NCBI GenBank assembly: GCA_026417655.1
Contig: JAOACS010000012.1
Location: 62,001 to 126,000, forward strand
Direction: 5' to 3'
DNA length: 64,000 bases
Origin: Syntrophobacterales bacterium
GTDB taxonomy: Bacteria > Desulfobacterota > Syntrophobacteria > Syntrophobacterales > Thermodesulforhabdaceae
The notes beneath the pieces were generated by a model, which saw only the letters and a program-made list of their open reading frames with translations, was not told where the DNA came from and made no database searches. Positions 26,418-35,909 of this stretch are shown here, one piece after another. Position numbers and translations under genes: made by a program. How positions within the stretch are numbered: position 1 is the stretch's first letter; the number at the start of each line of letters is the position of its first letter.

Positions 26418-26678
26418 ATGAAGAAGCTCATTGGAATCCTTGGGGCTGTCGTTCTCTGTGCGTCGCTTCTAGGCGGCTGCGCCAGCACTAAGGAAATCAA
26501 GGCACTCCAAGATCAGACCCAGCAGGCTTTGCAGCAGGCTCAGCAAGCTCAGCAGCAGTGCCAGGCTAGCGCCCAGGCTGCAGAATCGGCTGCTCAGAGA
26601 GCCGAACAGGCTGCCCGTAAAGCCGAGGCTATGGCTGCTAAGTGCGAAAGCATTTTCATGAAGCACATGAAGAAGTAA
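26418..26678 (+). CDS. Lpp-like alanine/glutamine-rich lipoprotein
   Basis: An 86-residue lipoprotein. The lipobox LGGC puts the lipidated Cys at residue 21. The mature part is a continuous helix with Ala at heptad positions (QQAQQAQQQCQASAQAAESAAQRAEQ), like the alanine-zipper trimer of Braun's lipoprotein, and ends FMKHMKK, a Lys terminus that could be linked to peptidoglycan. Two extra Cys lie in the helix. GGGAGGAGG precedes the ATG. It has its own promoter and terminator and is probably highly expressed as an outer-membrane/peptidoglycan tether. Confidence 0.8.
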   Translation: MKKLIGILGAVVLCASLLGGCASTKEIKALQDQTQQALQQAQQAQQQCQASAQAAESAAQRAEQAARKAEAMAAKCESIFMKHMKK

Positions 26679-26710
26679 GGCTATCCAGGGTTGACTGCCC
26701 GAAATTAAAA

Positions 26711-26735
26711 GGGGGAATACGTATTCCCCCTTTTG
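26711..26735. terminator. Bidirectional terminator between the Lpp-like gene and dnaK
   Basis: A perfect 20-base palindrome (arms GGGGGAATAC and GTATTCCCCC, 26711-26730) with AAAA on the left and TTTTG on the right. It can end both the lipoprotein transcript and the convergent hrcA-grpE-dnaK transcript. Confidence 0.88.
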
Positions 26736-26746
26736 TTATGTCTTTT

Positions 26747-28645
26747 TCACTTTTCCTTAAATTCTGCATCAACTACATCTTCTTCTTTAGACTTGGAATG
26801 TTTCGTTGAATCTTGATCCTCCTTTTCTGATTTAGATTCGGAGGCTCTTTGATAAACCTTTTCCGCTACTCTATGGGAAAGATTGACAAGAGTGTTGGTT
26901 TCACGTTCAATAATATCTTTGTCGTTTTCTTCTATTGATTGGCGAAGTTTTTCTATTTGAGCTTCAAGCTCCTTACGAGTTGAAGGATCTATCTTTTCAC
27001 CAAGATCTTTTAGGGTTTTTTCCACGCTATATATAACGTTATCTGCTCGGTTTCTGGCTTCCACGAGTTGTCTCTTCTTACGGTCCTCCTCTGCATGAAG
27101 TTCCGCTTCCTTTATGAGCCTCTGAATTTCTTCCTCCGATAGGCCACTTGAGGCTGTAATCCTTATAGACTGCTCTTTCCCTGTTGCCAGATCCTTAGCA
27201 GAGACATGAACAATTCCGTTGGCATCTATGTCGAAGGTTACTTCGATTTTTGGGACCCCACGGGGTGCCGGTGGAATTCCCACAAGCTCAAAACGCCCCA
27301 AGGTCTTATTATCGGCAGCCATTTCCCTCTCGCCTTGAAGAACATGGATACTTACGGCTGTCTGATTATCTGAAGCCGTTGAAAAGATCTGACTCTTTCT
27401 TGTGGGTATGGTTGTGTTCCGTTCTATAATCTTGGTCATCACACCACCTAGGGTTTCTATACCAAGGGAAAGAGGCGTTACGTCTAAGAGAAGAACATCT
27501 TTTACGTCTCCCCTAAGCACCGCTCCCTGAATAGCAGCGCCGATTGCTACCACTTCGTCTGGATTCACCCCTTTGTGGGGCTCCTTTCCAAAAAATTCCC
27601 TAACCCGCTCTTGCACCTTAGGAACTCGAGTCATTCCACCGACTAGAATAACTTCGTCAATATCTTTTGGAGTAAGTCCAGCGTCTTTTAAAGCCTGCTC
27701 CATAGGGGAAACCAGTTTGTCGATGAGATCTTCAACGAGGGATTCGAATTTAGCTCGAGTAAGCTTTCTTACGAGATGTTTAGGGCCTGTACTATCTGCT
27801 GTTATAAACGGAAGGTTTATTTCTGTCTCAAGAACAGTCGATAGCTCTATCTTGGCCTTTTCGGCGGCATCTTTGAGGCGCTGAAGAGCCATGCGGTCGT
27901 TTCTTAAATCTATACCTGTCTCCTTTTTGAATTCTTCCACTAACCAATCGATAATGCGCTGGTCAAAGTCTTCTCCCCCTAGATGAGTATCGCCATTGGT
28001 GGCTTTGACTTCAAAGACTCCATCACCGATCTCTAGAATAGATATATCGTAGGTGCCCCCACCTAAGTCAAAGACCGCAATTTTCTCATCCCTTTTCTTG
28101 TCTAAACCGTAGGCTAGGGAAGCAGCCGTTGGTTCATTGATAATTCTAAGCACGTTAAGTCCAGCTATTCGGCCTGCGTCTTTTGTCGCTTGCCTCTGAC
28201 TATCATTGAAATAGGCCGGAACGGTTATAACGGCATCGGTTACCTTCTCACCAAGGTAATCCTCTGCCGTCTGTTTCATCTTCATCAAGACATATGCGGA
28301 GATTTCGGGAGGACTATAGGTTCGTCCTCGGATCTCTATGTGTGCATCACCGTTTGGAGCAGGAACAACCTTGTAAGGAAGGATTTTGATATCTCCCTGG
28401 ACCTCTGGAGAATCGTATTTTCGTCCCATAAGTCTTTTGACTGCAAATATGGTATTTTGGGGATTTGTAATGGCCTGGCGCTTCGCAATTTGCCCCACGA
28501 GGAGTTCCCCAGACTCTGTAAAGGCCACCATTGATGGTGTAGTCCGTCCACCTTCAGAATTAACTAGAACCTTTGGTTCCTTGCCTTCCATTATGGCAAC
28601 AACTGAGTTTGTTGTGCCAAGATCAATTCCAATAACCTTGCCCAT
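26747..28645 (-). CDS. dnaK: Chaperone DnaK (Hsp70), second copy, complete
   Basis: A 632-residue Hsp70. The nucleotide-binding domain has [30 protein letters not shown] and VGGMTRVP. The substrate-binding domain starts near residue 390 ([13 protein letters not shown]), and the lid ends in a charged tail with EEDVVDAEF, the EEVD-like bacterial terminus. Last gene of hrcA-grpE-dnaK, 116 bases after grpE. The first copy at the left edge has the same DLGGGT, NEPTAA and VGG-TR-P motifs but substitutions throughout, so the two are old paralogues and not a recent duplication. Confidence 0.98.
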   Translation of the reverse strand: MGKVIGIDLGTTNSVVAIMEGKEPKVLVNSEGGRTTPSMVAFTESGELLVGQIAKRQAITNPQNTIFAVKRLMGRKYDSPEVQGDIKILPYKVVPAPNGDAHIEIRGRTYSPPEISAYVLMKMKQTAEDYLGEKVTDAVITVPAYFNDSQRQATKDAGRIAGLNVLRIINEPTAASLAYGLDKKRDEKIAVFDLGGGTYDISILEIGDGVFEVKATNGDTHLGGEDFDQRIIDWLVEEFKKETGIDLRNDRMALQRLKDAAEKAKIELSTVLETEINLPFITADSTGPKHLVRKLTRAKFESLVEDLIDKLVSPMEQALKDAGLTPKDIDEVILVGGMTRVPKVQERVREFFGKEPHKGVNPDEVVAIGAAIQGAVLRGDVKDVLLLDVTPLSLGIETLGGVMTKIIERNTTIPTRKSQIFSTASDNQTAVSIHVLQGEREMAADNKTLGRFELVGIPPAPRGVPKIEVTFDIDANGIVHVSAKDLATGKEQSIRITASSGLSEEEIQRLIKEAELHAEEDRKKRQLVEARNRADNVIYSVEKTLKDLGEKIDPSTRKELEAQIEKLRQSIEENDKDIIERETNTLVNLSHRVAEKVYQRASESKSEKEDQDSTKHSKSKEEDVVDAEFKEK

Positions 28646-28761
28646 GAAATATTCTCCCTCCTGTCTACTATAAGTATTTGAGATAACCTGGTGGATAACG
28701 GTAAAGTGTTGATGGGTTGAAGAGTTCCGATAAGATTGACCTCCCCAACCCCTAGATCTTT

Positions 28762-29364
28762 TTAGTGACGAGCAGATCCCTTTGCTACTACAACCATTGC
28801 CGGTCGCAGGAGACGATCTCTGAAGGTGTAACCCTTTTGAAACTCTTCAATAACGGTATTTTCCGGGTATTCCGTAGATTCCCGTTGCATCACAGCTTCA
28901 TGGTATCTTGGATCGAAGGGCATACCCAGGGAGTCGAAGGGCTTACAGCCAAATTTCTCTAGCACAGAGAAAAAGTTCTTAAGGGTAAGCTCAATACCCT
29001 CCCTTATGACCTTAGGATCGCACTGATCTCCGCCATGCTGTAAGGCTCGCTCTAGGTTATCTATCACAGGAAGAAGTTCCTTAAGAAGTTGCTCATTTCC
29101 ATAACAGATAATGTCCTCTCGCTCCCTTTCGAGTCTTTTCCGCATATTATCCACATCCGCCATCATCCTGAGCATGCGGTCATTGAGCTTAGCGATCTCT
29201 TCATCCTTTTGTTTTAAGAACTCAAGAAGTTCCTCCCTTGATGGTCCTTCCTCGGGGATTTGACCATTTGGTCCTTCTGTTATCTGCTGCTCCTCCTCTC
29301 CATCTTTAAGTTCTTTCGTCTCTATACTATTCTCAGGATGATCGCTCTTTTCATACTTTATCAT
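28762..29364 (-). CDS. grpE: Nucleotide exchange factor GrpE
   Basis: A 200-residue cochaperone that releases ADP from DnaK. An acidic, disordered N-terminus to about residue 55, a long coiled coil ([32 protein letters not shown]), then the beta-wing with [11 protein letters not shown] and the C-terminal [23 protein letters not shown] signature. It lies between hrcA (23 bases) and dnaK. AGGAGG precedes the ATG. Confidence 0.97.
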   Translation of the reverse strand: MIKYEKSDHPENSIETKELKDGEEEQQITEGPNGQIPEEGPSREELLEFLKQKDEEIAKLNDRMLRMMADVDNMRKRLEREREDIICYGNEQLLKELLPVIDNLERALQHGGDQCDPKVIREGIELTLKNFFSVLEKFGCKPFDSLGMPFDPRYHEAVMQRESTEYPENTVIEEFQKGYTFRDRLLRPAMVVVAKGSARH

Positions 29365-29387
29365 GCCCTAAACACCTCCTAGCGGCT

Positions 29388-30440
29388 TTAACTTTTTCCA
29401 AGCGGATTCTGCATGTATTCACTAACCACCTTCGCAGTAAATTCGACAATGGGCACTATTCGTGGATAGTTCATTCTAAGCGGCCCAATAACGCCGATTA
29501 CTCCCAGTATGAAATCTCCCCGTCTGTAGGGTGACGATACGACCCCAATCTCTTTAAATTCGCTAATTTGACTCTCTGGACCAAGAATAACATGAACTCC
29601 TTCTCTTGAGCCTATTGTCATATCGAGAAGTTTTACGATACGGCTTTTGTCTTCAAAGGTTCTTATGATTTGTTTAAGACGGTCAATGTCTGAAAATTCT
29701 GGATTGTTTAATAAGTTGGCCTGTCCTTCTATATAAACGTTAGCTTCCAACTCCTCGGTTTGTTTGAAAAGTTCCCCAAGAAGTTTTACGACCCGAGAGT
29801 ATATGCGATCAAAGGCTATCTTATCCCGTTTCATCTCTTCAAGGATTTTCAACTTTATCTCGCTAAGAGTCAGTTCCTTAAGGGTATCATTTAAGTAGCG
29901 GCTGTATTTATCAAGCTCTTCTTGGGATAGATCCTCATCGCCCTTTATGAGGCGATGATGAACAATGCCTGATTCTGCAACAATAATGGTTATAATGTAG
30001 CCTTCGTGGAGGCGAACGAATTCAATGCGTTTTACTCGAACGTTTTCAAGCTTCGGAAATAGCACCACACCAACTTGAGCACATAACTCAGAAAGCAGCT
30101 GAGAGGTCCTTTTTAAAACGTCTTCCGTGCTACCTGTAGTATCCTGATAGGCCCGTCTTATAAGTTCCTGTTCATCTCTTTCAAGTTTTCTGGATTCCAT
30201 AAGGGATTCGAGGTAGAACCTGAGCCCCTTTTCGGTGGGAATTCGTCCCGCAGAAGTATGAGGTTGATACAGATATCCCATCTCTTCCAGATCCGACATA
30301 ATATTACGAATTGTTGCTGGTCCAAGGTGCTTCATGTACTTTTTCGATACTGTCCGTGATCCTACAGGTTCTCCCGTATGGATATAATCTATAATTACGG
30401 CTTTCAGCACTTCCTGATCTCTTGGGCTCAACCCAACCAT
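29388..30440 (-). CDS. hrcA: Heat-inducible transcription repressor HrcA
   Basis: A 350-residue repressor of heat-shock operons that binds CIRCE. It has the N-terminal winged helix (DQEVLKAVIIDYIHTGEPVGSRTVSKKY, GPATIRNIMSDLEEMGYLYQPHTSAGRIPTEKGLRFYLE) followed by the dimerisation and inserted domains, ending GPLRMNYPRIVPIVEFTAK. First gene of the operon. The upstream sequence has a good promoter but no recognisable CIRCE, which is unusual for a gene expected to repress itself. Confidence 0.97.
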   Translation of the reverse strand: MVGLSPRDQEVLKAVIIDYIHTGEPVGSRTVSKKYMKHLGPATIRNIMSDLEEMGYLYQPHTSAGRIPTEKGLRFYLESLMESRKLERDEQELIRRAYQDTTGSTEDVLKRTSQLLSELCAQVGVVLFPKLENVRVKRIEFVRLHEGYIITIIVAESGIVHHRLIKGDEDLSQEELDKYSRYLNDTLKELTLSEIKLKILEEMKRDKIAFDRIYSRVVKLLGELFKQTEELEANVYIEGQANLLNNPEFSDIDRLKQIIRTFEDKSRIVKLLDMTIGSREGVHVILGPESQISEFKEIGVVSSPYRRGDFILGVIGVIGPLRMNYPRIVPIVEFTAKVVSEYMQNPLGKS

Positions 30441-30499
30441 TCTACCTCACCCCCTTTCAAAGGTTTTACTAGTTTTATTACGGTTTCAAGCTACTTGGA

Positions 30500-30528
30500 A
30501 ATCTAGTGTCAATTTCTATCCATGTCAA
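30500..30528 (-). promoter_or_regulatory. Promoter of hrcA-grpE-dnaK
   Basis: On the minus strand TTGACA (30523-30528), a 17-base spacer, and TAGATT (30500-30505), about 60 bases before the hrcA ATG. No TTAGCACTC/GAGTGCTAA inverted repeat overlaps it. Confidence 0.65.
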
Positions 30529-30547
30529 CCTACTCTCCCTCTATCTC

Positions 30548-31858
30548 CTATTCCTGCAATGCTTCTCCATATTCTTTTAACTTATTCCTGAGCGTCTTGA
30601 CGGTGATACCCAAAATTTCCGCCGCCTTTGTCCTGTTACCATTGGTGGCTTCTAGAGCTTTGTAAATAAGCTTTCGTTCCATCTCCCTGATAGGGACAAT
30701 GGATAATCTTTCATCACTCGGTTCTGCTCCATCATACATTTCATCGAACATAATGTGCTGGGGTAAGATGTCCCTTGATGGTGCAATAATGTGGGCTCTC
30801 TGGATAACGTTTTCCAATTCCCTTACATTCCCTGGCCAGGTATGTTTCTTAAGCTTCTCCTTCGCTTCGGAAGAAAGTTTTTTCGGAGTAGTCCTTTCCT
30901 CTTTGGCAATTTCGACTAAGACGTGCTCAGCTATCGGCACAATATCTTCCGGTCGTTCTCTTAGAGGTGGCACTTTTATAGGCATAACATTAAGGCGATA
31001 ATAAAGATCCTTTCTAAAGGTTCCCTCCTTTACCTTTTCCTCTACCACCACATTGGTCGTTGCAATGACTCTTACATTAAGAGGTATTGGACGTGTTCCC
31101 CCAAGTCTTTCAACTTCTCGCTCCTGAAGCACTCTAAGGAGTTTGGCCTGAAGATTTAATGGCATCTCAGTCACTTCATCGAGGAGTATAGTTCCCCCTT
31201 TGGCAAGCTCGAATTTGCCAGGCTTTTGACGGGTTGCTCCGGTGAAGGCCCCCCTTTCGTAACCGAAAAGCTCGCTCTCTAGGAGGTTTTCTGGGATAGC
31301 TGCGCAGTTTATGGCAACGAAAGGTCCTTGCCTTCTGGGACTATTTCGATGAATATAGCGAGCGATTAACTCCTTTCCTGTTCCACTTTCTCCTTGGATA
31401 AACACCGAGGCATCACTTGACGCTACTCGACGGGCAAGCTGTATCAATTCGCGCATTATGGGACTTACTGCTACAATGGGTCGATCACTTTCATTTAGAA
31501 TATGCTTGGGGAAAAGCACCTCTTCGAGCCACTCGACAGTTTTCGTAAATCTTTCTTTTTCAGTAGGCACCACCCATACATCATCGGCTCCATGTTTCAC
31601 AAGAAAGACTGTGTCTTCTATGCTTGGACGTTCTATGAGAACTACTAGATAGGCCCTTGGGAGGAGCGTCTTTATCTGATCTACAGTTATAGCTACATTC
31701 CGTATCTCGCCGGAGATTGGCATAAAAATTAAATCGAGGCTAAGGGAGGTTATCCTTTTGATTAACTCACTCGAAGTTTCTAATATATGGACCTCATGTC
31801 CTGCACTTCTAAGTTCTTCAACAGGTATATGGGGACCTTTCACAGCTCCTACTTTCAT
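30548..31858 (-). CDS. Sigma-54-dependent activator with pseudo-receiver domain
   Basis: A 436-residue enhancer-binding protein. Residues 1-115 have a receiver-like fold but the segment LDLIFMPIS (41-49) lacks the phosphoacceptor Asp, so control is unlikely to be by phosphorylation. The AAA+ domain has Walker A GESGTGKE (156-163), the sigma-54 contact loop GAFTGA (203-208) and Walker B GGTILLDE. A Fis-type helix-turn-helix ends the protein (NRTKAAEILGITVKTLRNKL). It overlaps the TPR gene by four bases, so the two are coupled. Its target promoters are not seen in the window. Confidence 0.92.
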   Translation of the reverse strand: MKVGAVKGPHIPVEELRSAGHEVHILETSSELIKRITSLSLDLIFMPISGEIRNVAITVDQIKTLLPRAYLVVLIERPSIEDTVFLVKHGADDVWVVPTEKERFTKTVEWLEEVLFPKHILNESDRPIVAVSPIMRELIQLARRVASSDASVFIQGESGTGKELIARYIHRNSPRRQGPFVAINCAAIPENLLESELFGYERGAFTGATRQKPGKFELAKGGTILLDEVTEMPLNLQAKLLRVLQEREVERLGGTRPIPLNVRVIATTNVVVEEKVKEGTFRKDLYYRLNVMPIKVPPLRERPEDIVPIAEHVLVEIAKEERTTPKKLSSEAKEKLKKHTWPGNVRELENVIQRAHIIAPSRDILPQHIMFDEMYDGAEPSDERLSIVPIREMERKLIYKALEATNGNRTKAAEILGITVKTLRNKLKEYGEALQE

Positions 31859-34299
31859 AACCTTTCCCCAGCTTCGGAAACCTTTTTAACTCCTTCAGTC
31901 TTTTTTAGAAATTCTAAATATCTCATACCCTCTTCACCAACTTTTTTCCAGAAAGGATTTTCGCACTTAGAAAGTTTTTTCAAGGCATTTTCCGCCTCGG
32001 GTTGTTGCTTTGTAGAAACATAGAGATTGTAGAGCTTGTAGATAAGAGCACATCTTTCCTCTTGATCGGGAGAGATTTCTATAGCCTCTACTACCTTGCC
32101 AATTAACTCTGGTGTCCGTCTGAGGGCCTCAAGACATTTAATCTTGAGTTTTAATAGTCTAAAGCGTTCACTTTGATCGAGGTTTGGTATATTTTCTGCC
32201 GAATTTGAAATAACCTGAAGGGCATTTGACCAATCCTTTTGTTCTAATAAACATTCAAGCAAAGAAAATACTATCTCCTTTTCTGGTCCATGGGTTGAGA
32301 TAAGCTTTTCAAAAATTTTCCTAGCCTCCGTGAATTTTCTCTTCAACATAAGAAGTCTTGCAAAGATAAGGGCATATTCCTTTTCAAGATCTGGAGCCTG
32401 TCGAAAAAGGGTTTCAGCCTTTTCTAGTTCTCCCATAACGTAAGCGCAATGGGCAGCCATTATCAGCCATTCCTTAGGAGGTTTCGCTCTAGTTGTAAAT
32501 AGTTTGTCAAAAAAGCTCAAAGCAGTGGAGCAATCATTATTTTTATAAAGACTTATAGCGACGGCTTCGGTCACGGCACTATCTTCATAAAATCCGCCTC
32601 TATATTTCTTGTAAAGCCCAACCACCTTTTGATAGTTTCCAGCTCGGTATTCCTCCATTAACCACTCTCTAATAATCTCTCCTTTAAGGTCTGCAAAATC
32701 ATCTAAAAAGTAAGCTCTTTCATTTTTCATTGAAGGATTTTCCATGAATTCTTCAATCTTGGCTACAGCATCGGAAAACCGCCTTTGATTTTTTAGCAAT
32801 AGAGTCCATCTGAAAAGATGAATAAAAGTAAGAGCCTCTGGTAACTGTTTTTTCCCAAGATCTTCGTAAATGGCATAGGCCTGTTCAATCTTACCCTTTT
32901 CTTCTAATCTTTGGGCTTTTCTTAGGGAGGTAAGATAGCCTCCTTCGGAGTTTGGCATATTGAAAATGATATAGTTTTGGATACGTTCGGCAATAGTTTC
33001 TCTTTGGGTCTGCACAAGAGTTTCGGCTATATAGGCCCATAGCATATCCTCTGATGGAGCATGGGGAGATAGGTTAAGATACCAGATAAAGGCCTTTAAT
33101 GCTCCCTGATAGTCTCGCATGCCAAAAAGAGTTTCTCCGAAAATTTTTAAAAAGTCTGTATTCTCGAGATACATCGCTGGATAGAATTCCAGAGCTCGCT
33201 TTAGGTAAGAGATAGCCTGTTTATAGGCTCCGCCCTCCGAAAGAGTTTTTCCTATCAACATAGAGATTAGGGCAGCCTCTTTAGGTTTGGGACTAAACTT
33301 CATAGCTTCATAGAAGGCCTTTATCGCTTCAATGTATTGCCCCTGTTTAAGAAAGATCTCTCCTAGAGTTTTCCAAACACAGATCGCCGAATCACCTGGA
33401 ATGGAGGTTTTCAAGAGCTCCTCCAACATATTTTGAGCTCGCTTTCTCATTCCCAATTTAAAGGCGGTGTTAGCGAGAAGACATTTTGCAAGACTCGATC
33501 TAGGACTGTTCGGCAACACATTAAGCGCTTGCTGTAATGCCTCGCTTATCTCATTCCCAAATTGGGTTAATTCGTTCTCGTGGAGCCTGTAAAAACTTAA
33601 AGCAAAGCCGTAATGGGCCTCTCCAAGGTGTTCCCCTTTAGCTCTCTCAATGTAACGTCGGTAAAGATTTTTTGCTCGTTCGTAGTCTTCCTCTTCAAAG
33701 GCTTTATTTGCTTCGATGAAAAATATTTCTTCGAAGGGGATTTCTCCTGAAACCATTGGTGGTCCCTTCTCCTCTTTCCTCTCCGGCGTAATAATCCTTT
33801 CCTTTTCTAGCTTCTTAGCTTCTTCTTCCAGGAGTTTTTCCATAGGAGGGCCGGTAGTCTTTAGAGGTGCGGTAAAGGGAGCTGATGTGACTATATCTAT
33901 GACCAAACGGTAGGTGCCCGGTTTCATAGCGCCTACCAAGGGAAGGACGAGATATTCAACCTTGGCCTTTGAATCCGCCAGGGTTATCTCGATAAGACCG
34001 TTAGCACCTTCATTAAAATGTATGTTACCTATAATGGATGGAAGCTCTCCTAAGCTCTTTTTTGCTGCTTCTTCTACCTTAAGTTCTTTAAAGGTGACCG
34101 TTATCTTGGGAACAGTTTTAGTTTCGACCTTTTGGGGAAATCCTCCTTCCATATTGAAGTTAAGCCTTATTGTATCCAGGGAGGTTTCGACGGAAAAGTT
34201 TAGAAGCTTTTCTCCATAACAGGGAGAATGGGTAAATACTGTCAAAAATACGACTATAGGGATTAGCCAGAAAAACCGTTTTGTAAATATCCGAGCCAT
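31855..34299 (-). CDS. Exported TPR-repeat protein with AMIN-like N-terminal region
   Basis: An 814-residue protein with a signal peptide (FWLIPIVVFLTVFTHSPCYG, about residues 10-29). A beta-rich region at about 30-145 resembles AMIN-type peptidoglycan-binding domains (inference), followed by a low-complexity linker. From about residue 190 to the C-terminus there are many tetratricopeptide repeats with spacing such as ANKAFEEEDYERAKNLYRRYIE, IEAIKAFYEAMKFSP and YQGALKAFIWYLNLSP. It is probably a periplasmic or envelope scaffold. It lies between two sigma-54 activator genes and overlaps the downstream one by four bases. Function unknown; a link to envelope assembly or motility is only a possibility. 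Confidence 0.82.
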   Translation of the reverse strand: MARIFTKRFFWLIPIVVFLTVFTHSPCYGEKLLNFSVETSLDTIRLNFNMEGGFPQKVETKTVPKITVTFKELKVEEAAKKSLGELPSIIGNIHFNEGANGLIEITLADSKAKVEYLVLPLVGAMKPGTYRLVIDIVTSAPFTAPLKTTGPPMEKLLEEEAKKLEKERIITPERKEEKGPPMVSGEIPFEEIFFIEANKAFEEEDYERAKNLYRRYIERAKGEHLGEAHYGFALSFYRLHENELTQFGNEISEALQQALNVLPNSPRSSLAKCLLANTAFKLGMRKRAQNMLEELLKTSIPGDSAICVWKTLGEIFLKQGQYIEAIKAFYEAMKFSPKPKEAALISMLIGKTLSEGGAYKQAISYLKRALEFYPAMYLENTDFLKIFGETLFGMRDYQGALKAFIWYLNLSPHAPSEDMLWAYIAETLVQTQRETIAERIQNYIIFNMPNSEGGYLTSLRKAQRLEEKGKIEQAYAIYEDLGKKQLPEALTFIHLFRWTLLLKNQRRFSDAVAKIEEFMENPSMKNERAYFLDDFADLKGEIIREWLMEEYRAGNYQKVVGLYKKYRGGFYEDSAVTEAVAISLYKNNDCSTALSFFDKLFTTRAKPPKEWLIMAAHCAYVMGELEKAETLFRQAPDLEKEYALIFARLLMLKRKFTEARKIFEKLISTHGPEKEIVFSLLECLLEQKDWSNALQVISNSAENIPNLDQSERFRLLKLKIKCLEALRRTPELIGKVVEAIEISPDQEERCALIYKLYNLYVSTKQQPEAENALKKLSKCENPFWKKVGEEGMRYLEFLKKTEGVKKVSEAGERL

Positions 34300-34386
34300 T
34301 TCTGTAACCTTTTCCGATTGGGAGCCTATATTCCTATTGAGTAGGATATCCGAATTATTCTAGAGGCAATTTTGATACCACAGAAT

Positions 34387-35793
34387 TTAGTTCTTTCCAC
34401 CGTAGGAAAGGTCCATTCCAAGTTTTTTCATCTTTTCTATAAGGGTTGTTCTGTTAAGTCCTAATAGCTTAGCTGCCTGATTTTTGACGCCACCCGTCTT
34501 ATCAAGGGCCTGTTGGATTAAAGATTTTTCTATATTTTCTAGAAATTTCTTAAGATCAATTCCCTCTTCCGGAAGAGTAGCAAGTATTGGGGAGGGGAGT
34601 TTATCTTTTTTAGGTTTGTAGAGACGTTCAGGAAGGTCTTCTACCGTAATCTCTTCTCCTTCGGAAAGAATTATGAGTCTTTTTACAATGTTTTCTAGTT
34701 CTCTTACGTTACCAGGCCAGGAATATTCCATGAAACATTCGATCGCTTCTGGGCTTATTCTTTTTCGACCTTCTTCGTTTAAAGATGGGCTGTGGCGTGA
34801 TAGGAAGTGTTCCACTAGGAGTGGAATATCTTCCTTTCTTTCCCTTAGGGGTGGCACATGAATAGGCACAACATTTAGTCTATAGAAAAGATCCTCCCGG
34901 AAGGTTCCCTCTTGAACAGCTTTCCAAAGATCCTTATTGGTTGCAGCTATGACCCTAACATCGACTTCTATTGTTTTGAGTCCTCCCACTCTTTCGAAGG
35001 TTCGCTCCTGCAAAAATCTAAGAAGCTTAACCTGAAGGGATGATTTCATCTCACCTATTTCGTCAAGAAATATCGACCCTCCATTGGCAAGCTCAAATCT
35101 ACCTATCTTTGTTCGTATAGCTCCAGAAAAGGCCCCCTTTTCGTGTCCAAAGAGCTCACTTTCCAATAGTTCTTCTGGGATAGCTCCACAATTTATGGGC
35201 ACAAAGGGTTTGTCCCTTCTTTTACTTCTTCGATGTATCGCCTGGGCAACAAGCTCCTTCCCTGTTCCACTTTCTCCAGTAATTAGGATTGTAACATCCG
35301 CCTGAGCTACTCTATCTATCAGTCGGTAAAGTTTCTTCATAGGTGGGCTCGCCCCAACTATTTCCTCAAAATAGGGCTGTTGGGACTCTTCATAAATCCC
35401 ATTTGACTGTAACAGCGCTTCCTTCAAGGAATCGATAATTTTTTTTAATGATGCCTCCTTGGAGGATAATATTAAATAATCGTGGGCTCCACGCTTCATA
35501 AAAAAGGTAGCTCTTTCTATAGAGGGCTCCTTTGAGATCACTATGATGGGAAAGGAGAGATCAAATTTACGGCGATATTCCAATAATTCAATGCACACTT
35601 GGCTTTTTGATAATTCATCCATAAAGACGACCGCATGAACCTTTTGCCGTTCTATGACCTTTAATACCTCACTTCCCGGTTCAACGAAAACTATTTTATA
35701 ACCACCCTCTTCTGAAATCGCTTGCGCTATGCTCTGACCAAGCCTGTCCTTTTGGCACGCAACAAGAATTGTTTGCTCTGGTTGCGAACCCAT
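34387..35793 (-). CDS. Sigma-54-dependent activator with divergent receiver and GAFSGA loop
   Basis: A 468-residue enhancer-binding protein. Residues 1-125 form a divergent receiver. VVFMDEL places an Asp at 59 but the acidic pocket near the N-terminus is missing (ILVACQKDR), so phosphorylation is doubtful. Walker A is GESGTGKE (173-180). The sigma-54 contact loop reads GAFSGA (210-215) in place of GAFTGA, a conservative Thr-to-Ser change. Walker B is GGSIFLDE. The C-terminal Fis-type helix-turn-helix is VKNQAAKLLGLNRTTLIEKMKKLG. It is the first gene of a three-gene run with the TPR protein and a second activator. Confidence 0.92.
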   Translation of the reverse strand: MGSQPEQTILVACQKDRLGQSIAQAISEEGGYKIVFVEPGSEVLKVIERQKVHAVVFMDELSKSQVCIELLEYRRKFDLSFPIIVISKEPSIERATFFMKRGAHDYLILSSKEASLKKIIDSLKEALLQSNGIYEESQQPYFEEIVGASPPMKKLYRLIDRVAQADVTILITGESGTGKELVAQAIHRRSKRRDKPFVPINCGAIPEELLESELFGHEKGAFSGAIRTKIGRFELANGGSIFLDEIGEMKSSLQVKLLRFLQERTFERVGGLKTIEVDVRVIAATNKDLWKAVQEGTFREDLFYRLNVVPIHVPPLRERKEDIPLLVEHFLSRHSPSLNEEGRKRISPEAIECFMEYSWPGNVRELENIVKRLIILSEGEEITVEDLPERLYKPKKDKLPSPILATLPEEGIDLKKFLENIEKSLIQQALDKTGGVKNQAAKLLGLNRTTLIEKMKKLGMDLSYGGKN

Positions 35794-35909
35794 TCGTTCC
35801 TCCTATGTCATTATATAGACACCTCTTGAATCTTTAAAGGAGGTATATACTTCAGAAAATTGACATTAACGTAAATGTCTGGGGATCACAATAAAAATTT
35901 CTTTTAGTG

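Noticed and set aside
30441-30545. CIRCE element upstream of hrcA
   Set aside because: No TTAGCACTC/GAGTGCTAA pair is present. A GAGTGCTTGAAG string occurs at about 5090, but it lies inside the M16 peptidase gene and has no partner arm.
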